From the NCBI RefSeq assembly GCF_042652345.1, contig NZ_JBHSJJ010000004.1, positions 124,001-188,000 on the forward strand: a stretch of 64,000 nt of DNA. Direction: 5' to 3'. The notes below the pieces were generated by a model. It did no database searches, was not told where the DNA came from, and saw nothing but the letters and a program-made list of their open reading frames with translations. The position numbers and the translations under genes are program-made. Of this stretch, positions 8,398 through 18,724 are shown one piece after another. This DNA comes from Negadavirga shengliensis. GTDB lineage: Bacteria > Bacteroidota > Bacteroidia > Cytophagales > Cyclobacteriaceae. The number at the start of each line of letters is the position of its first letter. Positions within the stretch are counted from its first letter, which is position 1.

Positions 8398-9630
8398 TTA
8401 ATGAGCTACGCAGGTTTGTTTCTTTTTTGATTTGGGCAGGTGAAATTTTATTTTATTGTGATAAACCAACAGTACCAGGCCACCTCCCAGAATACAGGCC
8501 GCCATCAGAACCACCATGGGTATGGCGGTGCCGTTGTGGAAGAAACTTACCAGCGCTGAGACAATACCCCCCAAGGCCATTCTCATAAATCCCATCATGG
8601 CGGAGGCACTGCCTGCATTTTGATCAAATGGAGCCAAGGATAAGGCCGCTGCATTGGGAACGCTCAATCCGTGACCTGTAAGGAATATAAACATGCTTCC
8701 GATCAATGCCCAAACATTGAACACGTCAAACCATACACCGCCAATGATAACCAATCCTACCAGCATCTGGTAGCTCAAAGCCACACGGATGATTTTTTGA
8801 CTGCTGTATTTGACCAACAGCAGGTGGTTCATTTGGGTAGAACCTATCATGGCCACGGCCAAAAATGCAAACAGCCAGCCGTACTGGGTTTCAGTAAGCC
8901 CGTAAATATTGATAAAGACGTCAGAAGATCCGGCGATATAGGCAAAAGGGGCTGCCCCGGCTATACCGCCCACCAGTATATAAGTGAGAAACTGCTTGTT
9001 TTTCATTACTTCGAGGTACTTTCGGGCTACTTTGGCGGGCCGAAGAGAGATCTTCCGGTCGGGTTCCGCTCCTGTAGGCAGCGTCCATTTTATTGCTAAC
9101 AAAATGAGCGCAGTAATGACTGCCAGCAAAATAAACATCCAATGCCAATCGAAATGCGCCGTGATATATCCCCCTAGGGTAGGGGCTATCATAGGCGAAA
9201 CGGCGATCACCAAAGTCAGCAGGGCAAACGCCTGCGCTATCTTATTTACCGGGAAAATATCCCTTACCAAAGCCTGGGCGGCCACCATTCCGGCACAACC
9301 GCCGATGGCCTGTAAAAACCTCATGGCAATGAGAGATTCCACCGAATTGGTAAAGGCACATCCCACGGAGGCCGCTATGTAAAGGAACAGCCCGGCATAT
9401 AACGGTTTTTTCCTTCCGTATTTGTCCAATAAGGGACCGTAAAATAACTGTCCGAATGCAATCCCGATTAAGTAGCTTGTCAGGGAAAGCTGCACTTTCG
9501 AAATATCCGTATCCAGGCTTTTGGCAATGGCTGGAAAAGCGGGGAGGTACATGTCTATCGAAAATGGACTGATGGTACTGAGAGCACCTAATATCAGGAC
9601 CAGTAGAAAGTAGGGGTTCTTTTTCTTCAT
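8398..9630 (-). CDS. Bcr/CflA-type multidrug efflux MFS transporter
   Basis: 410-residue major facilitator with 12 predicted membrane helices. The S-P-F-S-I-D-M-Y-L-P-A-F-P motif in helix 1 and the G-P-L-L-D-K-Y-G-R-K-K-P loop between helices 2 and 3 (MFS motif A) are typical of the Bcr/CflA drug:proton antiporter group. The basic C-terminal tail (K-S-K-K-K-Q) fits the positive-inside rule. Substrate unknown; relatives export bicyclomycin, chloramphenicol or sulfonamides. Apparently monocistronic, with about 150 bp separating it from the ABC-F gene downstream. Confidence 0.88.
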   Translation of the reverse strand: MKKKNPYFLLVLILGALSTISPFSIDMYLPAFPAIAKSLDTDISKVQLSLTSYLIGIAFGQLFYGPLLDKYGRKKPLYAGLFLYIAASVGCAFTNSVESLIAMRFLQAIGGCAGMVAAQALVRDIFPVNKIAQAFALLTLVIAVSPMIAPTLGGYITAHFDWHWMFILLAVITALILLAIKWTLPTGAEPDRKISLRPAKVARKYLEVMKNKQFLTYILVGGIAGAAPFAYIAGSSDVFINIYGLTETQYGWLFAFLAVAMIGSTQMNHLLLVKYSSQKIIRVALSYQMLVGLVIIGGVWFDVFNVWALIGSMFIFLTGHGLSVPNAAALSLAPFDQNAGSASAMMGFMRMALGGIVSALVSFFHNGTAIPMVVLMAACILGGGLVLLVYHNKIKFHLPKSKKKQTCVAH

Positions 9631-10052
9631 TAAAAGTTCAGTTGGTTTAATCCGTTTTCCAAAGTATTTTCATTTAACAAGCGTGTGTGGGGATAAGTTC
9701 TGGTTTGAGCAATGATAAAATGGTTAGTTGAATCAGGTTTAAATAAACTGCACAATTTGACCGGATGTAGCCTGTTGAACAGGCTTTAATTGCTTTCAAA
9801 GAAAGTATTTTAAAGACTTTTTTGTACAAAACATGGTCTTTCCATTCAAAAATAATTAAACCTATTTGATTTTGGCTTCGATTATATCCATAATACGATT
9901 TAAAAAATACAAAAAAATGAATTTAAATATATAAAAAATGAATTTAAAATATTGTATTCTTCCGGAAAAACGGTAATTTTAAGCAGTATAAATGTTTAGC
10001 GTGAATCCGTCATAATTCAAAGAATTATTATCTAAAATTTTACTAAATAGTT
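9631..10052. other. AT-rich intergenic region upstream of the giant protein
   Basis: About 420 bp between divergent genes. It is AT-rich and contains a 19-20 nt imperfect direct repeat (9912-9930 and 9933-9952, period about 21) of the form A6-TGAATTTAAA. No promoter matching TTTG/TAnnTTTG was found, and no small gene. Confidence 0.5.
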
Positions 10053-13000
10053 GTGGAATCTTTATTAAATCATTTTTCAGAGAAAATATTTCTTTGTTTT
10101 CTTCTATGGATAGGTGTACCAGTTGTCGAAAGTGTACATGCGCAGAATATTAGTTTCGATCAGTCTTCGCTTGATTTCGGAGATTTTCCACCGCTTTCAC
10201 AAGGTACTTCTTTAAAATTTGGCCCCGATGAGCGGTTATATGCGGCACAGTTGAACGGTGAGATTAAGGTGTACACCATAATAAACACCATTCCAAATAA
10301 ATATGAGGTAACAGGAGTAGAGACCATTTTGGGCGTAAAATCCATTCCAAATCGTGACGATAATGGTAATGCTGCATATGATAATAGGGGCAACCGCCAG
10401 ATCACAGGTATAGCGGTAGCAGGTACACCTTCCCATCCGGAAATTTATGTTGGTTCCAGCGACCCTAAGTGGGGTGGTCCCAGTGGGGATAAAGCACTGG
10501 ATACCAACTCAGGAGTAATTACCCGTCTTAAATGGACGGGTTCTGAATGGGAGGTTGTGGATTTGGTAAGGGGACTGCCGAGGTCCGAGGAAAACCATTC
10601 TACCAACGGTCTTGAGCATACCTATATTAATGGTTCACCATATCTTCTGGTTGCAAGTGGGGGGCTGACGAATGCGGGGTCTCCTTCGAAAAATTTTGCT
10701 TTTATCTCAGAATATGCTTTGTCCGCGGCCATTCTGAGTATCGATCTTGGGGCTTTGGGGGCTCTGTCCACCAAAGAAGATCCGATATCAGGCCGGAAGT
10801 TCAAATATGATATTCCGACATTGGACGATCCCACCCGAGCCAACCTCAACGGCATCTATGATCCCCATCATCCTGATTACGATGGTATAGATGAAAATGA
10901 TCCTTTCGGGGGCAATGATGGCCTGAATATGGGAATGATTGTGGAAGGTGGACCTGTTCAGATATTTTCTGCCGGATTCAGAAATGCATATGACCTCGTG
11001 GTAACTGAAAAGGGTATGGTGTATGCGACGGACAATGGAGCCAATATCAACTGGGGTGGGCTTCCTGACTTTGAAGGAAATCCAAATCTTGTAAATAACA
11101 GCTATAATGAGAGCGAGCCAGGGGGTAGCCCTTTAAATCCGAGTCCGTCAGGAGAATATGTTGATAACCGGGACCATTTGCTGCTGATCACTGCCGACCT
11201 GAACCAATATCAATTTGGTAGTTTTTATGCAGGTCACCCCACGCCTATACGGGCAAATCCAGGCGTGCCTTATGAAGCTGGCGCATCTTTTCCTTTTAAT
11301 CCGGGTGGAGCTGGTTTATATACCAAATTTATCGGAGATGACAATAATTGGACTAATATCGACCCGGTTTTTCCTCCTTCTGATAAATTCCGGACAGAAA
11401 TATGGAGTCCGGTGGCACCTGGGCAGCCGGGGTTTGAAGAATATGCAGCAAACAGCCTACCAGCGAATTGGCCACCTGTGCCTTCCTCTTTAGCCAATCC
11501 GGCAGAGGCTGATTTCATAGCCCCTTCTTTATCTAACTCAAATGGGCCTCAGCCTGATATTGTCACCCCCTTTCCTAACAACACCAACGGGATTGATGAA
11601 TACAAAGCCTCCAATTTTGGCGGAGCACTGAAAGGTTCTTTGATCGCCGGCAAGAATGGTGGTGAAATGCATCTTATTAATTTAAAAAATGATGGTTCCT
11701 TGGAGAACATCGAATATAACAAATGGAATTTGAACGGTGGAAATGCTTTGGGTATTGCCTGCAATGGGGATGAGGATATTTTTCCTGGTACCATATGGGT
11801 GGCTACATTTGATAACCGGATCATGATCCTTACACCCGCTGACCATGTCATCTGTATTTCTCCGGATGATCCGGATTTTGATCCGGATGCAGATTATGAT
11901 TTTGATGGATATACCAATCAGGATGAAATTGACAATGGTACGGATTATTGCTCGGGGGCATCTGTTCCTAATGATTACGATAAAGATTTTGTTTCTGATT
12001 TAAACGATCTCGATGATGATGGTGATGGTATTTTGGATGAGGATGATCCATTCCAGTTGGGAGATCCAAGGGATTTGCCCATTGATAATGAATTATTCAC
12101 CAATCAAATGGACAACCGCGGCCGGGAAAGCGGTTACCGGGGCTTGGGGCTTACAGGTCTCATGAACAACGGTGCCCCAAATCCCAATTGGCTGAATTGG
12201 CTGGATAAAGGGGAAGAAAGCCCGGGGCCAGCGGATATATACGGCGGAACGGCCGGAGCCATCCAGGTTTCCATGACAGGAGGAACGGCCAACGGTTCCT
12301 CTAACGATCAGGAAAAAGGCTTTCAATTTGGGGTGAATGTAGGTACGGTTACAGGATCTTATACAATTTCCTCCGGCCTGATAGGTCTGTCTTCACCAGG
12401 CCAGCTTTATGATTTTGAGGGGAACGGAGAGGTAGGAATCCAGATCGGGGATGGCACCCAAAGCAATTTCATAAAATTGGTTTTCACAGCAACCCATGTG
12501 ATGGCGGCGCAGGAAATCAATGATGTAATGGATGCCGACCCTTTGATGGTGGGAATATCAGAACAGGCCAGGCCAGGCTCAAATACTTTGGTGCAACTGT
12601 CCTTCGATATAAATCCTGTGGAGGGAACGGTTGAGCCCTTTTATAAGTTTGGCGATGCCCCAAGGGTTTCTATAGGTATGATGGATGCTCAAGGAAAAAT
12701 AAAAGAAGCGATACAACAGTTGGAGGTACCACTTGCTATTGGCATATATGGTACTTCAAATGATTGGGAAAAATCATTTATTGGGGTATGGAACTACTTC
12801 AGGGTAGAAGGTGACCAGCCTTATATTGTTAGGAACTTGAGAGATGTGAACAGATTGATGGGGGATCCGGATTATGAAATTAATTTAAATAATTATTTCA
12901 ATGATAATGGAGGGGTGAATAATCTTTCCTATTCCGTTAAGGAAAATACCGATACAAAAGTAGGCGCGGTCATAAATGAAAATATGCTCTCTTTAAGCTT

Positions 13001-16000
13001 TCCTGATGATGCCATCAGCACTGACATCACTATCAGGGCAACCGATCAAAACGGTTTGTATGTTGAGCAGACCTTCAACGTGTCAGTGGAACAAGACATA
13101 GAAATATTAATGAGGATCAATGCTGGTGGTGTTAACCTTACTGATTCGATGGGGAATCCTGACTGGCTTGCAAACGATATAACCGGGGCTTTTTCATCTG
13201 ATCAATACAGGGTTAATTCTGGATTGAATTCTGGTCATCCTTTTGACCCTAAGAACAGACACTCTTCAATTCCCTCCTATATTTCAGATGAAATGTATAT
13301 CGCGATATTTGGAAGGGAGAGGTACAACAACCAGGACATTATGGAATTCAGCATCCCCCTTCCTGATGGTGATTATTTAGTGAACCTGTACATGGGCAAC
13401 GGCTTCGAGGGTACATCGTCCCTGGTTCAGAGAGTTTTTGACGTATCCATCGAAAGTCAGGTAGTTGATTCAAATATAGATCTTGTGGCAAGGTATGGGC
13501 ATAGGGTGGGAGCGATGCAACAGTACCCAATCAATGTTAGTGATGGGGAACTTAATATCAGCTTTATCAGAAACATACAAAATCCATTGATAAATGGAAT
13601 TGAAATTATAGGTAAACCTATTCAGACTCCCATTGCAATTAAACCACTTACTGATCAGATAGATTTTGCCGGTACTGAATTGGATGGAGGACTCTTTGTG
13701 GAAGCATCAGGTGGTGATGGGAATCTAAATTATTTTGCGGAGGGACTCCCGCCTGGCCTGCATATAGATCCAGCCAGCGGAACCTTATATGGAAAAATTG
13801 ATGATGAGGCTCTGGCCAACAGCCCTTATCAGGTGACCATCACTGTGGATGATGACGATCCGATCAGTTCTGATGCTGTTTCTTTTTATTTTACTTGGAT
13901 CATCAGTCCCGGATTGAGAAACCAGACATGGAAGGTCAAAAATGAGGACGAAAGCTACTCAGCCCGTCATGAGAATGCATTTGTACAGGCCGGAAATAAA
14001 TTTTACCTGTTGGGGGGGAGAGAAAGTTCAAGAACTATAAATATTTATGATTATACCAACGATACCTGGAAATCATTGAGCAATATTAATCCTTTATCTT
14101 TCAATCATTTTCAGGCAGTAGAGTACCAGGGGCTGATTTGGGTGATTGGGGCTTTCAAAACCAACAATTTCCCAGATGAGGAGCCGGCTGATCATATATG
14201 GATTTTTGATCCGGCTAAAGAAGAATGGATACAGGGACCGGAAATACCTGAAGAAAGACGAAGGGGGTCAACTGGCCTGGTGGTTTTCAATGATAAATTT
14301 TATATCGTAAATGGCAACAAAATGGGTCATAATGGGGGCTATGTAAATTATTTTGATGAATATAACCCTCATACCGGTGAATGGAAAGTCCTGGAAGACT
14401 CTCCCAGACCTAGGGATCACTTTTTTGCCAGTATCATAGGAAACAGGATGTACGTTGCTTCTGGCAGGTTGTCCGGTGGAACGGGAGGTACCTTTGCACC
14501 TGTAATCCCTGAGGTAGATGTGTATAATTTCAGTACCAAAAGCTGGTCTACACTGCCATCTGACCAGAATATTCCCACACCAAGGGCCGGAGCCTCGGTA
14601 AATAATTACTTGGATAAATTGATTGTTGCAGGTGGTGAAGTGGCTGGATTGTCAGAAGCATATGCCATCACTGAGATGTACGATCCAATTACCCAGACAT
14701 GGGAGCACTTGGATGATATGAATTTCGGAAGACACGGTACCCAGGGAATCGTTTCCGGGGGAGGATTATACGTGTTGGCCGGATCACCCAATAGGGGAGG
14801 CGGAAACCAAAAAAACATGGAATATTTTGGGTTTGATAATCCTGTGGGATCTCCCAGTGTAGCCAGTACGCTTGAGGCGGAGGGAACAATACAGATCAAA
14901 TCAGGGGTGTTTTCTAAACTGAAAATAAATATTGAAGGTGGAAATCAGGGCATATTTATTAAATCAATGAATATTGTTGGGGAAGATGCCGAAGACTTTG
15001 AAATCAAATCAGGCGTTTTAGAGAATAGCCTCCTTAAAACGGGAAGCAGTCATGAAATTATACTTGATTATATAGGTGAGAAGCTGAATGCTTCCGCTGT
15101 TCTTGAAATAAAATATGGAGATTCGTCCCAAGAAGACATAACTTTAATAGGAGATGGGGAATATGAGGAAACTACAATATTTTTAAATTCAGGAACCTTA
15201 AACGACGCCTCTTATCAAGGAGAAGAGTTTTTAGGTGACCGTAGTTTCGGTACCTATTTCAGTTCAAGTAATTTTAGCACATCACTTGATGCCAGTAATA
15301 TACCGCTTTTTCAAACACACAGATTCGACGCAAATTTGAAATACAGTGTGCCCGTTTCAAATGGGGTGTACACGGTCAAAACATATCATCATGAGCTTTA
15401 TTTTGGAGTGAATGGCCCGCAAGCACATGCGGGGCAAAGGGTATTTGATATAAGAATTGAAGGGAATTTGGTCAAACCTGATTTTGATCTATATGTAGAG
15501 AACAATAATCAACCAATAGAATTGGTATTTGAAAATGTAATTGTTTCTGATGGCTTTTTAAACATTGATATGATAGCGAGTGCCAATAATGCATCGATAT
15601 CAGGTCTTGCGATTATTAATGAGGGTCAAATCGGTTCGCATGTTATCGCATCCATTGCGTCATCGGTTACTTCAGGGAATGCTCCTTTGGCTGTGGAATT
15701 CGATGGAAGCGGTTCTATAGGCAGGGGTCAATTAACTTACCTATGGGATTTTAAGGATGGAAACTTTTCCAGTGAAATAAATCCATCCCATGTCTTTACA
15801 ACTCCCGGTATATATGATGTGAGTTTAACTGTAGAAGATGGACAAGGCAGAACTGACAGGAATACTTTAAGAATTAATGTATCGGATGAAATGAATGTTC
15901 CTGCATTTTCTTTGTTTCTGAATACTGGTGCCAATGCCTCTGTAAGTTACGAGGGGTACTCTTATCTAGGTGAGTCAAGTGTGCCTATCTATTTTAATAC

Positions 16001-18134
16001 TTCCAACAACAGAACGGCAACAGGGATCAGCGATATACCGCTATATCAGTCGCATAGGTTTGCGGAAAATTTAAGTTATAGAATCCCAGTACCGAACGGG
16101 GATTATAGAGTCCGAACACATCATAATGAATTTTATTTTGGGGTAACTGGACCATCGGCAGCTGCAGGCCAAAGAGTATTTGATATATTCCTTGAAGGAC
16201 AATTGGTCAAAGAAAACTTCGATTTGTATGTTGAAGGAGGAAATGAACCATTTGCCCTGACTTTTTACAACGTAACAGTTACTGATGGAAATCTGGATAT
16301 CGATATGTTTGCGAGTGCCAATAATGCATCAGTTTCAGGGATATCAATTATATCTATGGATAGGGAATTCCCTGTTGCAGTATTGAATGCCTCAGTCCAG
16401 GATGGAATAGCCCCATTGACAGTGAATTTTCAAGGAAGTAATTCTACAGGAACTGGAACCCTAAGATACAACTGGGATTTTGATGATGGCTCCAGTTCCC
16501 AAGAAGCCGACCCTTCTCACATTTTTGGGGCAGGTCAATATATTGTTAGGTTGACAGTAGAGGATGAGATCGGAAATGTAGATTCAGAAACAGTAGAAAT
16601 AAGGGCAAGGGAAGAAAATCCAGATTTCAGTTTATACCTTAATACAGGTTCTTCTGCATCAGTTCTTTTTAAAGACGAATTGTTCACTGGAGATGTTAAT
16701 TTCAATAGTTATTATAGTTCCAGTAATTACAGGACTTCTACTGAGGTAAGTTCCATGCCTTTATATCAATCACACAGGTTTGACCCTCAACTTATGTTTA
16801 GCATACCGATACCTAACGGAAGCTATGTGGTAAAAACTTATCATAATGAGTTTTATTTCGGAAAAACTGGACCTTCTGCTGAACCTGGCCGAAGGGTTTT
16901 TGATATTGTTATTGAAAACCAAAAGGTTAAAGAAAATTTTGATATTTTCTTAGAAAGCGGCAATCAACCCATTGTACTTACTTTTAATAATGTAGATGTG
17001 ACCGATGGAGTCTTAAATATTGATATGATTGCCAGTGCTAATTCGGCTTCTATTTCAGGAATAGCAATAATTTCCATAGATTCCGACATGGTTTTGCCAA
17101 GTGCTTTACCACTGGCCTCGGTTTCTGAGGGAGAAGTACCCTTAAAAGTTGAATTTGACGGTAGCCTTTCTACTGGAGATGGGCAGCTTACATATTTATG
17201 GGATTTTCAGGATGGAAATACCTCAAACGAAGTTATGCCGGTGCATGTTTTCCAATCACCTGGAATATTTCCTGTTAGTTTAATGGTTACAGATGAAAAA
17301 GGCCACACGGATAAAACAAGTATGGTGATTGAAGTTTATGATGTTATTCCGAATTTCTCTTTATACATAAATAACGGAACTTCTGCGAATGTAATTTTTG
17401 ATGGCAACACATTTGGTAGTGATGCCTATTTTAGTTCGGGCTTTACGAGAACAATGACAAGTGCCAGTTCTATTCCATTGTATCAGTCACATAGGTTTGA
17501 CTCTCAATTGCAATACAATGTTCCTGTACCCAATGGATTATATACCGTGAAGACTTACCACAATGAATTTTATTTTGGGAAAACAGGTCCTGCTGAAACC
17601 GAAGGCCAAAGGGTATTTGATATCTTTATTGAGAATGAATTGAAGAAAGCCGGCTTTGATCTGTTTGTGGAAAGCAACAATCAGCCTACAGAACTCATCT
17701 TCGAAAATATTGATGTGGAAGACGAGGTGCTTAATATCAACATGGTGGCTTCGGCCAACAATGCTTCTATTTCAGGGATAGCAATTATAAGGCAGAAAAG
17801 CCATATTGCGGATAGCGAAAACCTGCGGGTTGTTGTGCACGGGGATGATGAGGCGGTCATGGCGCATAATGCCACGTCGGAGGACCCTAAAGTGCAATTG
17901 TTTCCTAATCCCGCCAATAATGAGATAATGCTCCAAATAGATGCAGATGTTTTTATTCAGAATGTCATGTTTCATGATATGACCGGCAAACTCCTGCTTC
18001 AATTCAATACAAGAGAAAACAAAACTTCAGCGTATCTCATTCCAACCCATCGCTTAAGTCCCGGAGTTTATATGGTCAGTTTAGTCACGGATCAAGGTGT
18101 ATTTAAACGGATGAAACTGATCATTAAAAGATAA
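10053..18134 (+). CDS. Giant multi-domain T9SS-secreted protein (malectin/PKD/kelch)
   Basis: 2693 residues, starting at a GTG because the frame closes at 10044-10046 and no ATG occurs for hundreds of codons; a signal sequence ends in V-H-A-Q near residue 31. Domains in order: a sorbosone-dehydrogenase-like propeller (about 35-600, with G-F-R-N-A-Y-D-L); an Asp-rich thrombospondin-3-like Ca segment (about 606-670); a LamG/cadherin-like part (about 715-1010); malectin (about 1015-1190); a putative Ig domain (about 1195-1295); kelch propeller (about 1303-1596); a choice-of-anchor-like stretch; then four malectin-like units (from about 1707, 1950, 2190 and 2431) separated by three PKD domains; and a type IX sorting domain (about 2613-2693, starting V-Q-L-F-P-N-P-A). 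Probably a surface carbohydrate-binding or adhesion protein; no catalytic centre was recognised. A terminator follows. Confidence 0.9.
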   Translation: MESLLNHFSEKIFLCFLLWIGVPVVESVHAQNISFDQSSLDFGDFPPLSQGTSLKFGPDERLYAAQLNGEIKVYTIINTIPNKYEVTGVETILGVKSIPNRDDNGNAAYDNRGNRQITGIAVAGTPSHPEIYVGSSDPKWGGPSGDKALDTNSGVITRLKWTGSEWEVVDLVRGLPRSEENHSTNGLEHTYINGSPYLLVASGGLTNAGSPSKNFAFISEYALSAAILSIDLGALGALSTKEDPISGRKFKYDIPTLDDPTRANLNGIYDPHHPDYDGIDENDPFGGNDGLNMGMIVEGGPVQIFSAGFRNAYDLVVTEKGMVYATDNGANINWGGLPDFEGNPNLVNNSYNESEPGGSPLNPSPSGEYVDNRDHLLLITADLNQYQFGSFYAGHPTPIRANPGVPYEAGASFPFNPGGAGLYTKFIGDDNNWTNIDPVFPPSDKFRTEIWSPVAPGQPGFEEYAANSLPANWPPVPSSLANPAEADFIAPSLSNSNGPQPDIVTPFPNNTNGIDEYKASNFGGALKGSLIAGKNGGEMHLINLKNDGSLENIEYNKWNLNGGNALGIACNGDEDIFPGTIWVATFDNRIMILTPADHVICISPDDPDFDPDADYDFDGYTNQDEIDNGTDYCSGASVPNDYDKDFVSDLNDLDDDGDGILDEDDPFQLGDPRDLPIDNELFTNQMDNRGRESGYRGLGLTGLMNNGAPNPNWLNWLDKGEESPGPADIYGGTAGAIQVSMTGGTANGSSNDQEKGFQFGVNVGTVTGSYTISSGLIGLSSPGQLYDFEGNGEVGIQIGDGTQSNFIKLVFTATHVMAAQEINDVMDADPLMVGISEQARPGSNTLVQLSFDINPVEGTVEPFYKFGDAPRVSIGMMDAQGKIKEAIQQLEVPLAIGIYGTSNDWEKSFIGVWNYFRVEGDQPYIVRNLRDVNRLMGDPDYEINLNNYFNDNGGVNNLSYSVKENTDTKVGAVINENMLSLSFPDDAISTDITIRATDQNGLYVEQTFNVSVEQDIEILMRINAGGVNLTDSMGNPDWLANDITGAFSSDQYRVNSGLNSGHPFDPKNRHSSIPSYISDEMYIAIFGRERYNNQDIMEFSIPLPDGDYLVNLYMGNGFEGTSSLVQRVFDVSIESQVVDSNIDLVARYGHRVGAMQQYPINVSDGELNISFIRNIQNPLINGIEIIGKPIQTPIAIKPLTDQIDFAGTELDGGLFVEASGGDGNLNYFAEGLPPGLHIDPASGTLYGKIDDEALANSPYQVTITVDDDDPISSDAVSFYFTWIISPGLRNQTWKVKNEDESYSARHENAFVQAGNKFYLLGGRESSRTINIYDYTNDTWKSLSNINPLSFNHFQAVEYQGLIWVIGAFKTNNFPDEEPADHIWIFDPAKEEWIQGPEIPEERRRGSTGLVVFNDKFYIVNGNKMGHNGGYVNYFDEYNPHTGEWKVLEDSPRPRDHFFASIIGNRMYVASGRLSGGTGGTFAPVIPEVDVYNFSTKSWSTLPSDQNIPTPRAGASVNNYLDKLIVAGGEVAGLSEAYAITEMYDPITQTWEHLDDMNFGRHGTQGIVSGGGLYVLAGSPNRGGGNQKNMEYFGFDNPVGSPSVASTLEAEGTIQIKSGVFSKLKINIEGGNQGIFIKSMNIVGEDAEDFEIKSGVLENSLLKTGSSHEIILDYIGEKLNASAVLEIKYGDSSQEDITLIGDGEYEETTIFLNSGTLNDASYQGEEFLGDRSFGTYFSSSNFSTSLDASNIPLFQTHRFDANLKYSVPVSNGVYTVKTYHHELYFGVNGPQAHAGQRVFDIRIEGNLVKPDFDLYVENNNQPIELVFENVIVSDGFLNIDMIASANNASISGLAIINEGQIGSHVIASIASSVTSGNAPLAVEFDGSGSIGRGQLTYLWDFKDGNFSSEINPSHVFTTPGIYDVSLTVEDGQGRTDRNTLRINVSDEMNVPAFSLFLNTGANASVSYEGYSYLGESSVPIYFNTSNNRTATGISDIPLYQSHRFAENLSYRIPVPNGDYRVRTHHNEFYFGVTGPSAAAGQRVFDIFLEGQLVKENFDLYVEGGNEPFALTFYNVTVTDGNLDIDMFASANNASVSGISIISMDREFPVAVLNASVQDGIAPLTVNFQGSNSTGTGTLRYNWDFDDGSSSQEADPSHIFGAGQYIVRLTVEDEIGNVDSETVEIRAREENPDFSLYLNTGSSASVLFKDELFTGDVNFNSYYSSSNYRTSTEVSSMPLYQSHRFDPQLMFSIPIPNGSYVVKTYHNEFYFGKTGPSAEPGRRVFDIVIENQKVKENFDIFLESGNQPIVLTFNNVDVTDGVLNIDMIASANSASISGIAIISIDSDMVLPSALPLASVSEGEVPLKVEFDGSLSTGDGQLTYLWDFQDGNTSNEVMPVHVFQSPGIFPVSLMVTDEKGHTDKTSMVIEVYDVIPNFSLYINNGTSANVIFDGNTFGSDAYFSSGFTRTMTSASSIPLYQSHRFDSQLQYNVPVPNGLYTVKTYHNEFYFGKTGPAETEGQRVFDIFIENELKKAGFDLFVESNNQPTELIFENIDVEDEVLNINMVASANNASISGIAIIRQKSHIADSENLRVVVHGDDEAVMAHNATSEDPKVQLFPNPANNEIMLQIDADVFIQNVMFHDMTGKLLLQFNTRENKTSAYLIPTHRLSPGVYMVSLVTDQGVFKRMKLIIKR
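15170..17800 (+). repeat. Four tandem malectin/PKD coding repeats
   Basis: Within the giant gene a unit of about 715-735 bp (malectin-like about 155 residues plus PKD about 85) recurs; the last copy lacks a PKD. Shared landmarks are an F-Y-F-G-x-T-G-P segment, R-V-F-D-I, and a strongly conserved S-A-N-N-A-S-x-S-G end, encoded near 15590, 16320, 17035 and 17755. The near identity of these short blocks points to internal duplication. Confidence 0.85.
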
Positions 18135-18169
18135 AGTATTCAGGTGATCACATAAATAGTCACCTAACA

Positions 18170-18200
18170 AAAAAACCCGGCCAACAGACCGGGCTTTTTT
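18170..18200. terminator. Terminator after the giant gene
   Basis: CCCGG/CCGGG stem with an 8-nt loop, flanked by A7 on the left and CT6 on the right; it can act from both sides, stopping the giant gene and transcripts from the minus-strand tRNAs. Confidence 0.8.
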
Positions 18201-18282
18201 ATTCACTTTAACCACTAACAACCACAAACAAAAATTCATCATACTTATGAATATATCAAAAGATGACAAACATCATTTGTTG

Positions 18283-18354
18283 TAGTCCGTACGGGAATCG
18301 AACCCGTGTTTCATCCGTGAAAGGGATGCGTCCTAACCCCTAGACGAACGGACC
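18283..18354 (-). tRNA. tRNA-Glu(TTC), copy 1
   Basis: Reading the minus strand, a 72-nt cloverleaf starts GGTCCGT and ends ACGGACT plus discriminator A. The anticodon stem CATCC/GGATG encloses the loop CTTTCAC with anticodon TTC, and the T-loop is TTCGATT. CCA is not encoded. It is identical to the copy 23 nt away. Confidence 0.96.
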
Positions 18355-18377
18355 GGGGCACAAGAAATCCTAAATTG

Positions 18378-18449
18378 TAGTCCGTACGGGAATCGAACCC
18401 GTGTTTCATCCGTGAAAGGGATGCGTCCTAACCCCTAGACGAACGGACC
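18378..18449 (-). tRNA. tRNA-Glu(TTC), copy 2
   Basis: Second identical 72-nt tRNA-Glu with anticodon TTC, upstream of copy 1 on the minus strand and separated from it by 23 nt; the two are presumably processed from one transcript. Confidence 0.96.
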
Positions 18450-18724
18450 ATTTTACTCAAAAGGACTCTCTTTTTCAAAAGGTGATGCAAATATAGAGGC
18501 TTTCATCTATAAAGCAAAACCGAACAAAAAAATATTCGACGCCCTTGCCCAAGGGTTTGAAACTTAGTCCATAATATTCGATCCTCTCACCATTTCGACT
18601 ACAAGCCCGTTGTGCATGCTTTTGGCAGGAACTGTTTTTTGTCTAAAAGTAAACTTTTTTGACCCTAATTTGGTTTCCCTACAAAACCTATCGATTACTT
18701 CAATAACCAAAAAAAACCAAAACT

